From the NCBI GenBank assembly GCA_022494885.1, contig JAGVSM010005032.1, positions 124,001 through 188,000 on the forward strand: a DNA stretch of 64,000 bases. The letters run 5' to 3'. This document shows, piece after piece, positions 19,801 through 30,184 of the stretch. Origin of the DNA: Micrasema longulum (taxonomy: Eukaryota; Arthropoda; Insecta; Trichoptera; Brachycentridae). Below the pieces are notes generated by a model. That model saw only the letters and a program-made list of their open reading frames with translations. It searched no databases and was not told where the DNA came from. The position numbers and the translations under genes are program-made. The first letter of the stretch is position 1; every line of letters starts with the position of its first letter.

Positions 19801-22719
19801 GCAAGCGGGGTTAAGGCTCTCGGGAAGCATCCGCAGTATATGGCCCAGCCAGCCGTATCGCCTCCGCTTGCTAACAGTTGTCACCGGGAATTGCTACATT
19901 TACTGTCTGATTTACTTACTAAGTCAAACCACCGCAAACTTAGAATTCTTCTGAGGTGCCTATTTTTTAAAAACTCGTTGACTGTTCGTTGGCAGTTTAT
20001 ACCAGAACTATGGGACTCGAATCGGACTTGGGAGAAAGTACAGGAGCTGGCAGCCGACGTCATGTACTGAAGTGCTCAATTAGAACCTCGAACGAGTGTT
20101 TTCGACTTCTTGGCTACTCTCAAGTAAGAATCAGGTAAGAAATTGAGTAATGATTAGTCTTTATTGTGATATAATGGTTAGAGCATTCAACTACCATGTC
20201 TGAGGTCTTGGGTTTTGGATTTCCAATCTTGGAATACCGAGATTTCAGTATACCAGGATCCTGCATAATTTTCTGATCCTGCATGGAGCAAGATTGTGTA
20301 TGAGGAATCCCGCGGGATTTGGAGGATTAGGGAGCAGCATTGAGATGTCCTTTACCGAGCCTTGAGTGACAATGAAATATGCATCTTACCCAAGTCTAGT
20401 TCAGAAGGAAATAAAGGAGTTTGTTTAGATAATGCAGTTCAGCGTATCATCTTATGAAAACAGCAATGAATAATAGGAACACCAGATATAATGACGGTGA
20501 ACTGCCCCTTCTGTTCTTGCTGAAGAGACTGCCCAAACTGCTAGCAACAAAGATGAGATTTCTCCACCAGTTCCAAATCTTTCGTTGCAAGAGGAGTTAG
20601 AGCTTACTCGGTCATTTGCTTCAAAAACAAGCTGCCCATCACCATCTAGCATCAGTTCCATAGAATCCAATATAAAAAAGAAATGACTAATAATCAGTAT
20701 TAGGGGACTGCTTAGGAAGTATTTAAAATTTACATTTAATGCCCTAAAATCTATATCACTCACAAGTGTTGAAGCTTAAGGGCTTTCTTTGCTCCCGGCT
20801 ATTTAGCCAAGTAATATAATAGCAGTTTGTCAGATGACACAATGGAGATGCTATGTTTTCTCTAAAAATACTTTCAGCGAAAGACGGTTAGTTATAATTA
20901 CCATTTTTTTAAAGAATGACCTGCTAAGCCTCTATTTTAGAGGCTTGTCAGCAGATTGGAAGATAGGATATGGAAGGAACTTACGAAAAATATGCTTTGT
21001 CCTAGATTAGTAAGATTTTATATAGTTTTCTTTTCTATAAAAAAGTCATTAATAAAAATACTTTATTTGATTGATCATAGACTTTTATTTAAGCTGTCAA
21101 CTGTCATTTATCTGTTAACACCATATTACAGCTTAAATAGTTTCTATACCTCTAATTAACTAAATAAATATTACATTTGGTGAACACTGAATAGAAATTA
21201 TTTAAGCTCTGCACTGAAAAACGGTCTTTGCAGGATTTAAATCTTTTGGTCCTGCAGATACCAAGATTGCAAATCAGCTGCGGGATTGGAAGCCCGCCCG
21301 TTTTATTTCCGGCCGGGTCAATGAATTGAATTTTTATTAAAAAATTTAATTTTGCTGTAATATTTCACAGTCCCTTAACTAGATCAAGTGCCGAAATTTA
21401 ACTATTTATTATAAAACAATTTCTGTATGATATAGTGCTACCTATCTATGTTCATTTGAAAATACAAATGATACCTTTTTTCCTGTATCACGTAAAATTA
21501 CTCGAATATCAAAAGTAATACACAAGTTTATCTTACATCTTAATCAAAGTAAAATAATAATAATCAGAAATTTTAGGCGGGAAATATGCGTTTAGTAATA
21601 ACAAACAAAATTAAAAAGAAGCGGATATATTCCTTGGTACCTACACTCTACACTACGCACACAGATACGTTTCTACTATCATCTCCCAGGAAAAAGACAA
21701 TAGATCCTGTTTACTGCATATCAAAATAAAACAGGGACGAGTTTGAGTATCGTCTATTGTCTTGTTAACCTTAATAATAAGTTAAGGAATGCTAACTTTA
21801 TATAGTTTTTTATATTTTACTTTTTGTGCTGTTACATGTTCACTTAATTGCCATACTTACTAGTTCTTTGCTCAATGTATTATTATTGCGTTTCTTAAAA
21901 ATATTTTTTATTATTAACTTTTTAAAATCATTCTTATGTTGTTGAAATTCCATTTGTCGTTGCGTTTTGAAGCTGCAAGACTTTTTGTGATGCTAACTAT
22001 CATATTATTTTTATCATATTATGTAAATGTTATCAACTATCAAATATCTAAATTTGGTAAATGGGGTCTAGAATTTCAACCGTCCATGCGCTCAGTAGCT
22101 GCAAGACTTGTTATCTAAATTCTAATTTTATAAATTTGCTTTTTATTTCGTTTTTAAAATATCACTTAAACTCTAAACTTCATTGTCAAATAAAAAAATT
22201 GAAAAAAAAAATGTAAATAGGGGCTAGATTTCTTATTGTCCATGCGCTCTGTAGCTGCAAGACGTTCTGTTATCTAGCTCATATATATCATAATTGTAAT
22301 ATATCATAATTGGAGACGAGGAACTAGAATCCCAACCGTCCATGCGCTCTGTAGCAGCAAGACGTGTTGAGATATTTATTTATTATACAGCGCCTTTGAG
22401 GTGATTTTCACAAAAATGGCATTATATAAATTATCCAAACATTATTATTATTAGATTTGAAGCGTGAGACTGATAATTTTACCTTCATGTATCAAATGAT
22501 CAAGATACGCTGCATTGAATGCAGCGCCCTGTGCAACACTTAGTGTGGGTAGGGAAATGATAATGATGGTGTAATAGTTATTCATTACCTTGCTTTACGT
22601 GTCTCTAAAGATTCATTTCTCTCAATATTGTATTTAGGGATAACAGGCTCCATGGAATCATCATAATGAATGATGTTTTTCGAACAATTGCGAACCACTT
22701 GTTTTGAGATTATGTTGTC
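16578..22719 (-). CDS. SDHAF2: Succinate dehydrogenase assembly factor 2, mitochondrial (exon 1 not found)
   Basis: Matrix assembly factor required for covalent attachment of FAD to the flavoprotein subunit of succinate dehydrogenase. Exon 22589-22719 ends [16 protein letters not shown] and joins in phase 2 to exon 16578-16851, which begins [17 protein letters not shown]. The joined block [15 protein letters not shown] is the family signature. It is followed by [20 protein letters not shown] and an end, LRQPNLY, close to the usual C-terminus. 135 residues are visible; the missing 5' exon should carry the mitochondrial presequence. The intron between the two exons (5.7 kb) is filled with transposons. 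Assignment is firm. Confidence 0.94.
17008..17270 (+). repeat. SINE family A, copy 3
   Basis: Head GTGCAGTGGTGAGCGTATTT, tRNA-Gly-like anticodon arm CCTACCACGCAAGAGG, box B GGTCCGATTCCCGACATGG and body as in the other copies, ending GATGATGATT. Confidence 0.82.
17307..17947. mobile_element. hAT-like non-autonomous transposon with 8-bp target duplication
   Basis: Terminal inverted repeats TAGTGACCGGCCGAA (17307-17321) and TTCGGTTGGTCACTA (17933-17947). It is flanked on both sides by the exact direct repeat CACCTAAT (17299-17306 and 17948-17955). 8-bp duplications and TAGTG/CAGTG ends are typical of the hAT superfamily. No transposase; it contains a SINE C copy (17575-17665). Confidence 0.85.
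17575..17665 (-). repeat. SINE family C, copy 2 (inside hAT-like element)
   Basis: Reverse complement of copy 1: GTGGTAGAGTGGGATTTGAA, then CAGACCTTTGGTCCATGAGT. Its position inside the hAT-like element means it either inserted there later or was captured. Confidence 0.6.
17956..19150. other. SDHAF2 intron segment
   Basis: A+T-rich. Contains a LINE-tail-like motif (CCCAACTCAACACGGGGCTT, 18134-18153) and an ATT microsatellite near 18420-18445. No exon seen. Confidence 0.5.
19155..19415 (-). repeat. SINE family A, copy 4
   Basis: Inverted copy: GCATAAGGCACTGCATTGGT, AAGACGATCAGTCTTATGCT, CATGTCAACCGTGTGGGGAA and a decayed head with GACCACAGGGC. Confidence 0.75.
19600..20005 (-). pseudogene. 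LINE relic (C-terminal reverse transcriptase domain)
   Basis: In broken frames the minus strand reads [20 protein letters not shown], then [19 protein letters not shown] and WTYMARQF. The order 'LRxIxxxxW...S', 'RRxRWLGHxLRM' is that of the downstream end of insect LINE polymerases. Stops and shifts show it is dead. Confidence 0.7.
20480..20905 (+). pseudogene. hAT transposase C-terminal relic
   Basis: One plus frame reads [33 protein letters not shown], then [20 protein letters not shown]. With frame changes SVEA...AFF and [13 protein letters not shown] follow. This is the layout of the hAT dimerisation domain (SVEAERAFS...LCFLRS). Flanking repeats of GGATCCTGCA and ATCCCGC (20215-20330 and 21220-21310) may be its subterminal sequences. 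Confidence 0.55.
20905..20975 (+). repeat. SINE family D tail with hairpin
   Basis: CTGCTAAGCCTCTATTTTAG then AGGCTTGTCAGCAG folds into a nested stem. The same sequence ends the SINE D copy at 53460. Confidence 0.55.
21320..21950. other. SDHAF2 intron segment
   Basis: A+T-rich, nothing recognisable. Confidence 0.5.
22045..22372 (+). repeat. Three diverged copies of an about 60-bp unit
   Basis: Core TCCATGCGCTCTGTAGCTGC followed by AAGACGTGTT occurs at about 22083, 22236 and 22341. Each copy is preceded by a CTAGAAT/CTAGATT motif. A weaker relative (TTGAAGCTGCAAGAC) is at 21967. Not recognised as a known element. Confidence 0.7.
22448..22572 (+). repeat. SINE family A, 3' fragment
   Basis: Contains GAAGCGTGAGACTGATAATT, ATGATCAAGATACGCTGC, GCAGCGCCCTGTGCA and GATAATGATG, the body and tail of family A without its head. 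Confidence 0.6.
22589..22719 (-). CDS. SDHAF2: SDHAF2 penultimate exon
   Basis: 131 nt between acceptor TTATTCCAG and donor GCAAG|GTAATG. Reads [15 protein letters not shown], then [19 protein letters not shown]. It enters in phase 0 and ends two bases into an Arg codon, completed by the first base of the last exon. Confidence 0.9.
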
Positions 22720-22844
22720 CTGGAATAAAACATAGGTTTAGAATTATAAAACTGAATACTGCGAATTTTGAGCCTAATACTTCAATTTTGAGGTTATTTT
22801 CTGTTAATTCGTAACTAACGATGCGAGAAAATATGAAACAAATG

Positions 22845-22915
22845 TCAGCAGAGCGGGGTTCGAACCTTGGATTTCCTGACTAAGTCCGCAACACTGGCAT
22901 AGGACCATAACCGTT
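22845..22915 (-). repeat. SINE family C, copy 3
   Basis: GAGCGGGGTTCGAACCTTGG and CTGACTAAGTCCGCAACACT match the other inverted C copies. Short and decayed. Confidence 0.5.
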
Positions 22916-22919
22916 CTCA

Positions 22920-23990
22920 AATCGTATTTTCGTTATTATAATCAAATTTGCGCTATCAAAAAAAGTAAAGTGCCGGATAGGTCACTTTATGAGTGGCCAA
23001 CCAGAGGAAAAACATAATATACGGCATTATTTAGTAAGACTGCTTAGGTTATATTTGTTATTTATTGTTTTTATATGCCTCAAAGCGCAAGCTAAGTTCA
23101 TAATGTAAATAGAGGTTAGTTTGTCTACGGATAACATATTCGTTAGACTTAGAATAAATTATACATTCATAAAAAAATAACCTTATAAGAAAGTCTTCGA
23201 AATATTTTGGTAACAGAATACATAATTACGTAATCCTTTGTTTTTATTTGGTGTAGTTATATTAAGGTTCAATAATGAATCAATTTCAAGTATTTTATTG
23301 AAATTACGTGAAAGAATAACTATTAAACCATAAAATTTCAATCACACGAAAAAAAATCGTAGGTAAACAGTTGATGTAAATGTAAATATTAAATCAAATA
23401 TGACAAATATCTTGCTCTCTCTTAGAATTTAGAACTTTGACATACGCAATCTGACATTTGAATTTGTAATGAAAAATACATAATGGTACCTACCGTTAAT
23501 TAAAAAAACTGGGGCATAATAATAAACTAAATATTTTGTTTCAGGGAAAACATAAGTTTTCATTTATCAATGTGAAAATAAACGAAAAAAAAACCTTAAT
23601 ATTTTTATTAGAAAATAAAATCTAAATTGTGCAATTATAAGTTGTTTTTTTGTTGATGGAAATTTTTTTAATATTTTTTTTATGAATTTGTATTTTTTTT
23701 GTTGTTATATGTATAAACGTTTTTCCGTCTTTCCATTTTCAAAATCATTGATTTCACAATAATATTATTAGTTGGTTTTTTTATTAGATTAAACGTAATT
23801 AATAATTTTCTAGTCTCCAAACAATTTCATTATGCCAATTATTGCCTGCGTATTTTTTTTTTCAGATGTGGCTCAGATTCTAGTAAAATATTATTATTAT
23901 TATAATTTAGTTAATTCTATTAAAATAGTAACAGCAATTATTAAAACACAATAAATTATAACTATTTGAAGACCAAAATTGGTAGGGTCA
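22920..23990. other. Region upstream of SDHAF2 exon at 22589-22719
   Basis: Should lie within or upstream of the SDHAF2 5' intron. I searched the minus strand for an ATG exon with a donor of the right phase and found no convincing one. A+T-rich otherwise. Confidence 0.4.
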
Positions 23991-24237
23991 ATAACTTAAA
24001 AACCGAAATTCGATACTATATAAATACGCTTTACTTCAGTCCAAGGCATCAAAAATTGGCTTGATTCGTTCCTTGATTCAAAAGATGACTGATTTTTTTG
24101 GGATGGCATCCACAAATTGCCAGAAAGATAAGTAAATGTTACAACTTCCGATAGACAATACTTTAAATATAAGAATTGCACAAGATTTTCTTTAATAAAC
24201 GCTCAAATTTCCTTAAAAATTTCGGTTTTTAAGTTAT
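23991..24237. mobile_element. Inverted-repeat element (MITE) with perfect 20-bp ends
   Basis: ATAACTTAAAAACCGAAATT (23991-24010) is matched exactly in reverse complement at 24218-24237. The interior (about 207 bp) has no coding potential. Confidence 0.75.
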
Positions 24238-24245
24238 AGACATAG

Positions 24246-25255
24246 AATTAAGAATAGTCCAGAAAGAGCGTAGAGTATGCTGTGTCCAAAAAACTTCCAA
24301 CCATGCCCAACTTTTGCCGCGCGCATTCGAGATGTCGCCGCGTAATGTTGCACGATGGGAAAAAATATAATCACAACATAGATTTAAGGTTTAAAAAAAG
24401 CAATCTGTTAATTTCTCTAAAATTTTATTGTGCACGTGGAAATATTGACTGACACAACAGAGTAGATAAGTAAAAGGTCATTTACTAAGAGTAATTGAAT
24501 AACTGAACTTTGAACACAAAATAAAAAAACTAATTTTATTTTACACAAATGGATATTTTTATATCATTTTAAATAATATTTGATGTTTTAAAGATAATGT
24601 CGGTCAAATGTCAACCACAGAGTTGTTCAATTTTCATTACTTAAGCTCGGGTTTCCTAGGACAGCGGTGCCCGTATTTTAACGGCCGTAATGAACATTAG
24701 TGCGGTTGACAGCCGTCGTAACGGTGACTAGAGAGTGGTTTCCTATAAAAATGGTGTTGATAACACCGTTAAAAAATAAAACCACTCTCTAGTCACCACT
24801 ACGACGGCTGTCCACCGCATCACCGTTCACTACGGCCGTTAAGATACGGGCACCGCTGTCCTAGGAAACCCTAGCTTTAGTTCTCTCATTAGGTGAGCAA
24901 AGTAGGGTAAAATAAATTACTACCCTGGCAACACCAACGAAATGTCCATTTTTATTTCTTCGACAATCTAACAAATGGAAAAATAATTCAATTTTTACGT
25001 AATGTATTTGCTACTTACACATTCATTTGCTAATTACACATGAAATGTGATCTCATTCTGTTTCTTTAAGATCCTAGCAGTATTTCTACACTTTAAAAGG
25101 ACACAACACGACATAGCTGAATTCAAATTAGGAATTTCGTATTAAGCGACGTCCACAAAGAAACTCATGGGCCGAAACGTAAACCTACTCATTTATGAGT
25201 AGTTTAGTCGCTTTCTGTTTGATGCTCGTATGCGGTTTCTGGACTATTCTTAATT
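24246..25255. mobile_element. Transposon B, about 1 kb, non-autonomous
   Basis: Ends AATTAAGAATAGTCCAGAAA (24246-24265) and the exact reverse complement at 25236-25255. Similarity extends about 10 bp further out on each side (TATAGACATAG against TATAACCATAT in inverted sense). A second copy of its right half is at 5651-5973. No transposase. It carries the palindromic MITE C at 24641-24880. Confidence 0.8.
24641..24880. mobile_element. Palindromic MITE C nested in transposon B
   Basis: Arms of more than 100 bp. The left arm starts GGGTTTCCTAGGACAGCGGT, with matching CCTAGGAAACCC at 24860-24871. Inner matches include CCACTCTCTAGTCACC against GGTGACTAGAGAGTGG. The whole element could fold into one long hairpin. 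Absent from the partial copy at 5651. Confidence 0.85.
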
Positions 25256-25417
25256 ATATGGTTATAGACCTAATATAATATCTTTACCCTAAATTTATCC
25301 CTTGGCTAAATTATTTAAAACAAAATTCAGTTTTAGATTGTTTACATTCGTCTCCCTTAAATAATTTATTGACCCAAGTGTGTTTATTTATTATAGTATG
25401 ATTTCCATTAAAATATA

Positions 25418-25436
25418 ACTATCGATTATCGATTTG
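25418..25436. promoter_or_regulatory. DRE-like element upstream of VAMP
   Basis: Two ATCGAT cores (25421-25426 and 25428-25433) about 230 bp upstream of the VAMP start codon. In Drosophila, TATCGATA-type sites (DREF) mark promoters of broadly expressed genes. Functional role here is inferred. Confidence 0.35.
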
Positions 25437-25661
25437 TAATAATTATTCTGGTCACGAGTTTTGAGCACGTCACTGTTTATATGTTCTGCTGTTGTGGCAA
25501 CACAATACATCGGGCGGCGCCATTTTACGTTGATGTACCTGTTGAATGTGTCATTATAAGTTATCAAACATATTTTTCTGTAGTTTAAAACTGTTTGAGG
25601 TGCCTTCGTATTTAAAAAATATTTCTTTAAAAGTAATATTCGTATTAAGTAACCAATCAAA

Positions 25662-26036
25662 ATGGAAGATCAAGGCGGTAGTTCTGCACCAAGAGTTACT
25701 TCGGAGAATAAGAAATTGCAACAAACGCAAGATCAAGTGAATGAAGTTGTCGGAATAATGCGTGTCAATGTACAGAAAGTATTGGAGCGCGATCAAAAGC
25801 TATCTGAGCTCGATGATCGTGCAGATGCTTTACAAAATGGAGCCTCTATATTCGAGCAACAAGCCGGAAAACTCAAAAGGAAATATTGGTGGAAAAATTT
25901 AAAGATGATGATTATTATTGTTGTTATTGGAATAATTTTCCTCGGACTTATCATCTGGTGGGCCTCTCCTAGCAGCTCTGGAGATTCTTCCTCGTCTTCC
26001 ACCACAGCTGCGATTGCCTTTACTCCAGCTCCATAA
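25662..26036 (+). CDS. Synaptobrevin/VAMP (R-SNARE), single-exon coding region
   Basis: 124-residue tail-anchored vesicle SNARE that pairs with syntaxin and SNAP-25-type proteins to drive membrane fusion. SNARE motif about residues 17-77: [17 protein letters not shown], then [19 protein letters not shown], with the zero-layer Arg at residue 43. The basic-aromatic juxtamembrane [12 protein letters not shown] leads into a membrane segment at about residues 82-100. A Ser/Thr-rich lumenal tail of about 24 residues ends PAP. The VAMP2/3 core is nearly consensus; the N-terminus is short and lacks the Pro-rich stretch of neuronal synaptobrevins, so this is more like cellubrevin/Syb. The start is the first ATG in frame, context ATCAAAATGG. 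Unusually, no intron interrupts the coding region. Confidence 0.96.
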   Translation: MEDQGGSSAPRVTSENKKLQQTQDQVNEVVGIMRVNVQKVLERDQKLSELDDRADALQNGASIFEQQAGKLKRKYWWKNLKMMIIIVVIGIIFLGLIIWWASPSSSGDSSSSSTTAAIAFTPAP

Positions 26037-26900
26037 AAGTGATTTCAAATATTCCCTTTCCTAAATGTGAAGATTACCATTCTACTTTTATATTTCCACA
26101 ATTATTAGATAATTTATTCACCTAAAAGTGAAAAATCTTTAAATTGACAATAATATGAGGTCTTGCTGACTTCCTAAATTGTGATAGCATTTTTATATAA
26201 TTACCCCCATTGCTAAATGTTATTGTCATTTCATAAATAATTTTTGGCTTTGTTAAAATTCAATCTCCATGTTGTTGACAGTTATGTCTTATTAGTTCAT
26301 TGAGATTTATATTTAATGTAACAGAATAATAATTATTCCTTTACTTATGTCGATGTAATGTTAATAATCCTTCGAGCGATGCCAATTAGCAACATCTCTG
26401 TGATTACAGGTTTCTAATTTTACCGAAGTGCCTCAAATGTTATATACTGTACTATTAAATCTGTGTTCTAATAAAAAAACGCACAAGTATTTTATTATAC
26501 ATATCTAATTACCTATTTAATGTTTTGATAAAAGTATATTTATTGTAAAGTTTCCTGTAAGGCTTATTAAAAGTATTAAATATAAAAAATATTTTCTGTT
26601 GTATATTTTAATAATAAAAATATCGAGCTCTAAAAATGTGTTTCACTTTTAAAATGTACATATTTATATTTCAATTTTATAATAAACATCTTGATAGTTT
26701 TTCCAAGAGGTATGGTTTGATGTTGATTTTACAATGTCATTGCTCAACGCAAATACTACTCTAAATTTCTTTGTATGATTCTTCTGTATCTTTATCTTTT
26801 GGTATCTATGACGCAAGTCTTATTGAATATCGATAAATCAATAATTTACCGTCCATTTAATGTTATGATTCATAATTATTATTATATTTGTGCCATATTT
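26037..26900 (+). other. VAMP 3' UTR and downstream sequence
   Basis: A+T-rich, no coding sequence. Candidate poly-A signal AATAAA at 26470-26475; further AATAAA motifs near 26612 and 26680 could give longer 3' UTRs. Confidence 0.5.
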
Positions 26901-26989
26901 TAATAAACTTCATGTGGAGTTTATTATCATTGGCTCAAAATTGGTTATTTTTGATAAAATATATATTATATACCTGTTCAAGTGTGTTT

Positions 26990-27262
26990 CTAAATATGAC
27001 TACTTACTATTTCTATGAAGAAATTACTTCTGAATCCTCTCCACTATAAGAGTGAACTTCAACTCATATGGTCCCCACATTATCAAGCCACTTTCAAGTG
27101 TACTTTGCACTAATGACTTGTAAAGAATTCTCAGTACTCATGTATTACCGAAAACTCTGGCAGTACAGAGGACAAATCCTAACATCTTTAATGAACATAC
27201 TGTTTTGATCTGATCACAAAATATCAGAGAACTTACAAAAGTAATGCAAAGGTATTTCGCAT
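26990..27262 (-). pseudogene. CR1/Jockey-type LINE reverse transcriptase relic
   Basis: Minus strand, with shifts: SLKMLGFVLCTARVFGNT, LRILYKSLVQSTLESGLIMW, then VERIQKKFLHRN. These match the end of CR1/Jockey polymerases (LYxSLVRSxLEYxxxIW...IERVQKKFLR). Inactive fragment. Confidence 0.75.
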
Positions 27263-27349
27263 CTTTGAAAGGTTCAAAACCTTCAAAGTTCGCATCAGAT
27301 TCTGATAATCTATTTTGTAGCAGAAGAAAAAGCGTTTATAAAAAGAGAT

Positions 27350-29175
27350 AACTGAATATTTGAAATATTGAATAATAATATTAATCTGTTTAATAGCAAT
27401 GTTTATTCCGTCATTTTTAACAGTTTTCCTGTATCTTTTTTTAAAGTGGTGTATTGTTTTTTTTTTTATTTATTACATACATAATGTATATTTTGTTAGT
27501 AAATGTTTTCTGTATTTTTCCTTCACCTCAATTTCAGTGGAGGTATTTCCATAGAAGCCCATGAGCCAGGCTTGCCTAACCAAGATCAAATCAAAATGAC
27601 CAAATCTGGACCTAAAAAATAAAAATAATTAATTTTGCTGTTCAAACTTTCACGCGCTCATCTCCAAAGTCGGCCCGTATCTTACCCGAAACCCGAACCA
27701 CATAAAATTCATTTGTGCGGATGTTATGACAGTATGTTTAGTCATCTCGCTCTCTCATGTGGGTTTCTCGTCGCAAGAAAAATTATAAACATCGCGTTGC
27801 AAACATGATATACAACATAATATAGCAAATGTTGGTCACGTATATAAATTGCATTTTATTATAGAGCTTAGAAGTCAGCTTCTTTTGAAGTGAAGTTAGT
27901 TGCATGCAATAGAACAGATAAAAGGTGTTTTATGATTGTTTCTTATTTTTTTCTCTCTTTGTTACGGAGTTTTGATAATTTGACCCGGTTATTTTTCACA
28001 AAATTGGTAAAAATTTACTTGAATTAATATGTAAAATTAGTTTGGAGATTGCCAATGTTATCCCATGTGCAGCTTTAAAGTGTGTGAAAGAATTAATTAG
28101 AAATGGCAAGGTAAACACATTAAATTCTGTTATACAATGAGAAATGATTTCATCTTGAAGATCCGCTACTGATTTACGAATTTCACAAACTGTTAAGTGA
28201 ACTTTAATCGGTTGCCGGTTGCTCTCATTTAAATAAATAATTTTGTCGGCATTGTGCTTTTTTTCTCCAATATACTTTTTTCATATACTGCACTACTTGT
28301 AGTGAAGAAAGCATACATCGTTTTAAAAAAATAGGCATGCCTTACTGGTGGACCCTAGGCACGCTACTGCTCAATTTGTCATGTTTTTTTATGCTTCTTT
28401 GGCATATACATTCATAAAATAAATGTATATAAGATCGAATTCCAGTTTATAATTTTTATAGCACAATTAATAATGATTGTATTAAATTAAAACAATAATT
28501 GACTTCCTAAACATATTGTGCTTTTATTGGAATATTTATTTTGTTAAATTTTGAAAGAAAGATTCTTATTAAATTGTTTTGAGCAATAATTTATTAGGAA
28601 ATAATCATAATTGTTTGTATAATATAATGGCTATCATCTATTGTATTCAAACAACAATATTATATCCTAAATAATATAATACTGTCTTATAGCAAATCAA
28701 ATAATTAGGTACCCAGCTAAATAGTAACCGTTGATTAGATATATTAATAAACAATAAAAATTTCTTAAAAAATAGAAAAAAAAAAATTTTGAAGATGGTT
28801 TATGAGTAAAGAATGAGAAATATCTAATACTTTATGTAATTTTACATATCCCTAAATACAATGTTTAGAAATGTGATATTGGAGAATGATTACCAAGTGG
28901 TAAAATACATAATATATTTATAATCTGCAAGAATTAAAAAAATGTACAGAACCTTTATAACAAAAAAAAACATAAGTCACATTCTATATGTGATAATAAA
29001 ATTTACAAATACTTGAATTTTAGATTACAACTTGCATATATGCTGTGCATTTATTTTTAAATAAATGACATAATTACATACAGACTAATTAATTTTTAAT
29101 TTTAGAATTTAATGTTTTTACTTGCCGTATCCAGGCAGCAACGATAAAATATCCTATTAGATATGCGTAATCATT
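27350..29175. other. Gene-free A+T-rich stretch
   Basis: I see no exon, RNA gene or recognised repeat. Confidence 0.5.
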
Positions 29176-29543
29176 ATACAGGTATTCTTTAAACCCTGTC
29201 ACATCCGAAACCACAATGATCAGTGTGGGCAAGAAGACATATTAGCATATTTTAAAAAAATATTTAGGACAAAGATTTTTTTTTATAATACAAATATTAA
29301 AAAAAACAAATGGTTACTCACTTCAGCAGGGGAGAAGTGAGGGGAGCGCGGCGCAGTATCAGACTCCCCTTCCCCCTCCTCGTTTCTGCCCTGCAGAAGT
29401 AAGCAACTATTAGCTTTTTTTGATATTTTATTTTTTAAAATTTTATTCGTTCTGAAAAATTATTTTAATTTGCCAATATGTCTTATTGCTCATACTGATC
29501 ATCGTGGTTTCGGATGTGACAGAATTTAATGAACACCCTGTAT
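29176..29543. mobile_element. Palindromic MITE D, copy 1
   Basis: Left TACAGGTATTCTTTAAACCC, TGTCACATCCGAAACCAC and AAGAAGACATATT are mirrored by AATATGTCTTATTGC, TCGTGGTTTCGGATGTGACA and ACACCCTGTA. The centre is a G+C-rich stem around CCCCTCCTCGTTTCTGCCC. The second copy is at 59838-60196. No coding capacity. Confidence 0.85.
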
Positions 29544-30062
29544 GTTTGATAAATCTCCAGTAAAAGAAAATCATCAATAATAATTGTATTTTGAAGATTA
29601 TATTGTGAAATATGAAATGAAAGATGTATGAAAGATGTTGTTTTTAAATAACTTATGTAGTATGAAAACTAAGGTTAAACATTAAGTTAATTGCCACATA
29701 CATATGTGTCTGTTCTTTTAGCTTTTACTCTTACAGATATCAATTAATGCAAAAAAAACTATTTTAATTCAGCATACATCATGCAAAGACATTCGTCGAT
29801 TTTGTAACAAAAGATAAAATCTATTAAATTCGATTGATTCAATTGATTAATTTCTTTTTGGAGTTTCAATCCTCAGGATTGGTTTTACAGAGAAGAGATT
29901 TAATCTTCTTCATTCATTCCAGTCCTCAGCGGCTCATTTCAATTTGTCATGTAGTTTATACATCTGGTCAAGGTACCTACTCTTGGAAAGATCTTCCTCT
30001 GATTTATATCCTTTTCTGTTCCTTCCAAAGTAGTATGTAGGAGATTTTTGAGGACCAAAAAA

Positions 30063-30175
30063 AGGCCAATGAGGAAGTTCAGTGCTACAGGATATTGGAT
30101 ATAAAATATGTTTTCTTACACGCGCTAAAAAATAAAGCATTTAATTGTACTGCAAAGTTTCTCAAAAATGTATGA
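30063..30175 (+). mobile_element. End of THAP-associated MITE family (fragment)
   Basis: CCAATGAGGAAGTTCAGTGC, ATATGTTTTCTTACACG and CATTTAATTGTACTGCAAAG match the left ends of the copies at 48273 and 61191. Confidence 0.65.
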
Positions 30176-30184
30176 CAAAATTGA

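Noticed and set aside
25391..25660. Minus-strand open frame of 89 codons upstream of VAMP as SDHAF2 exon 1
   Set aside because: No donor of the right phase, no presequence-like composition, and it overlaps the likely VAMP promoter and 5' UTR.
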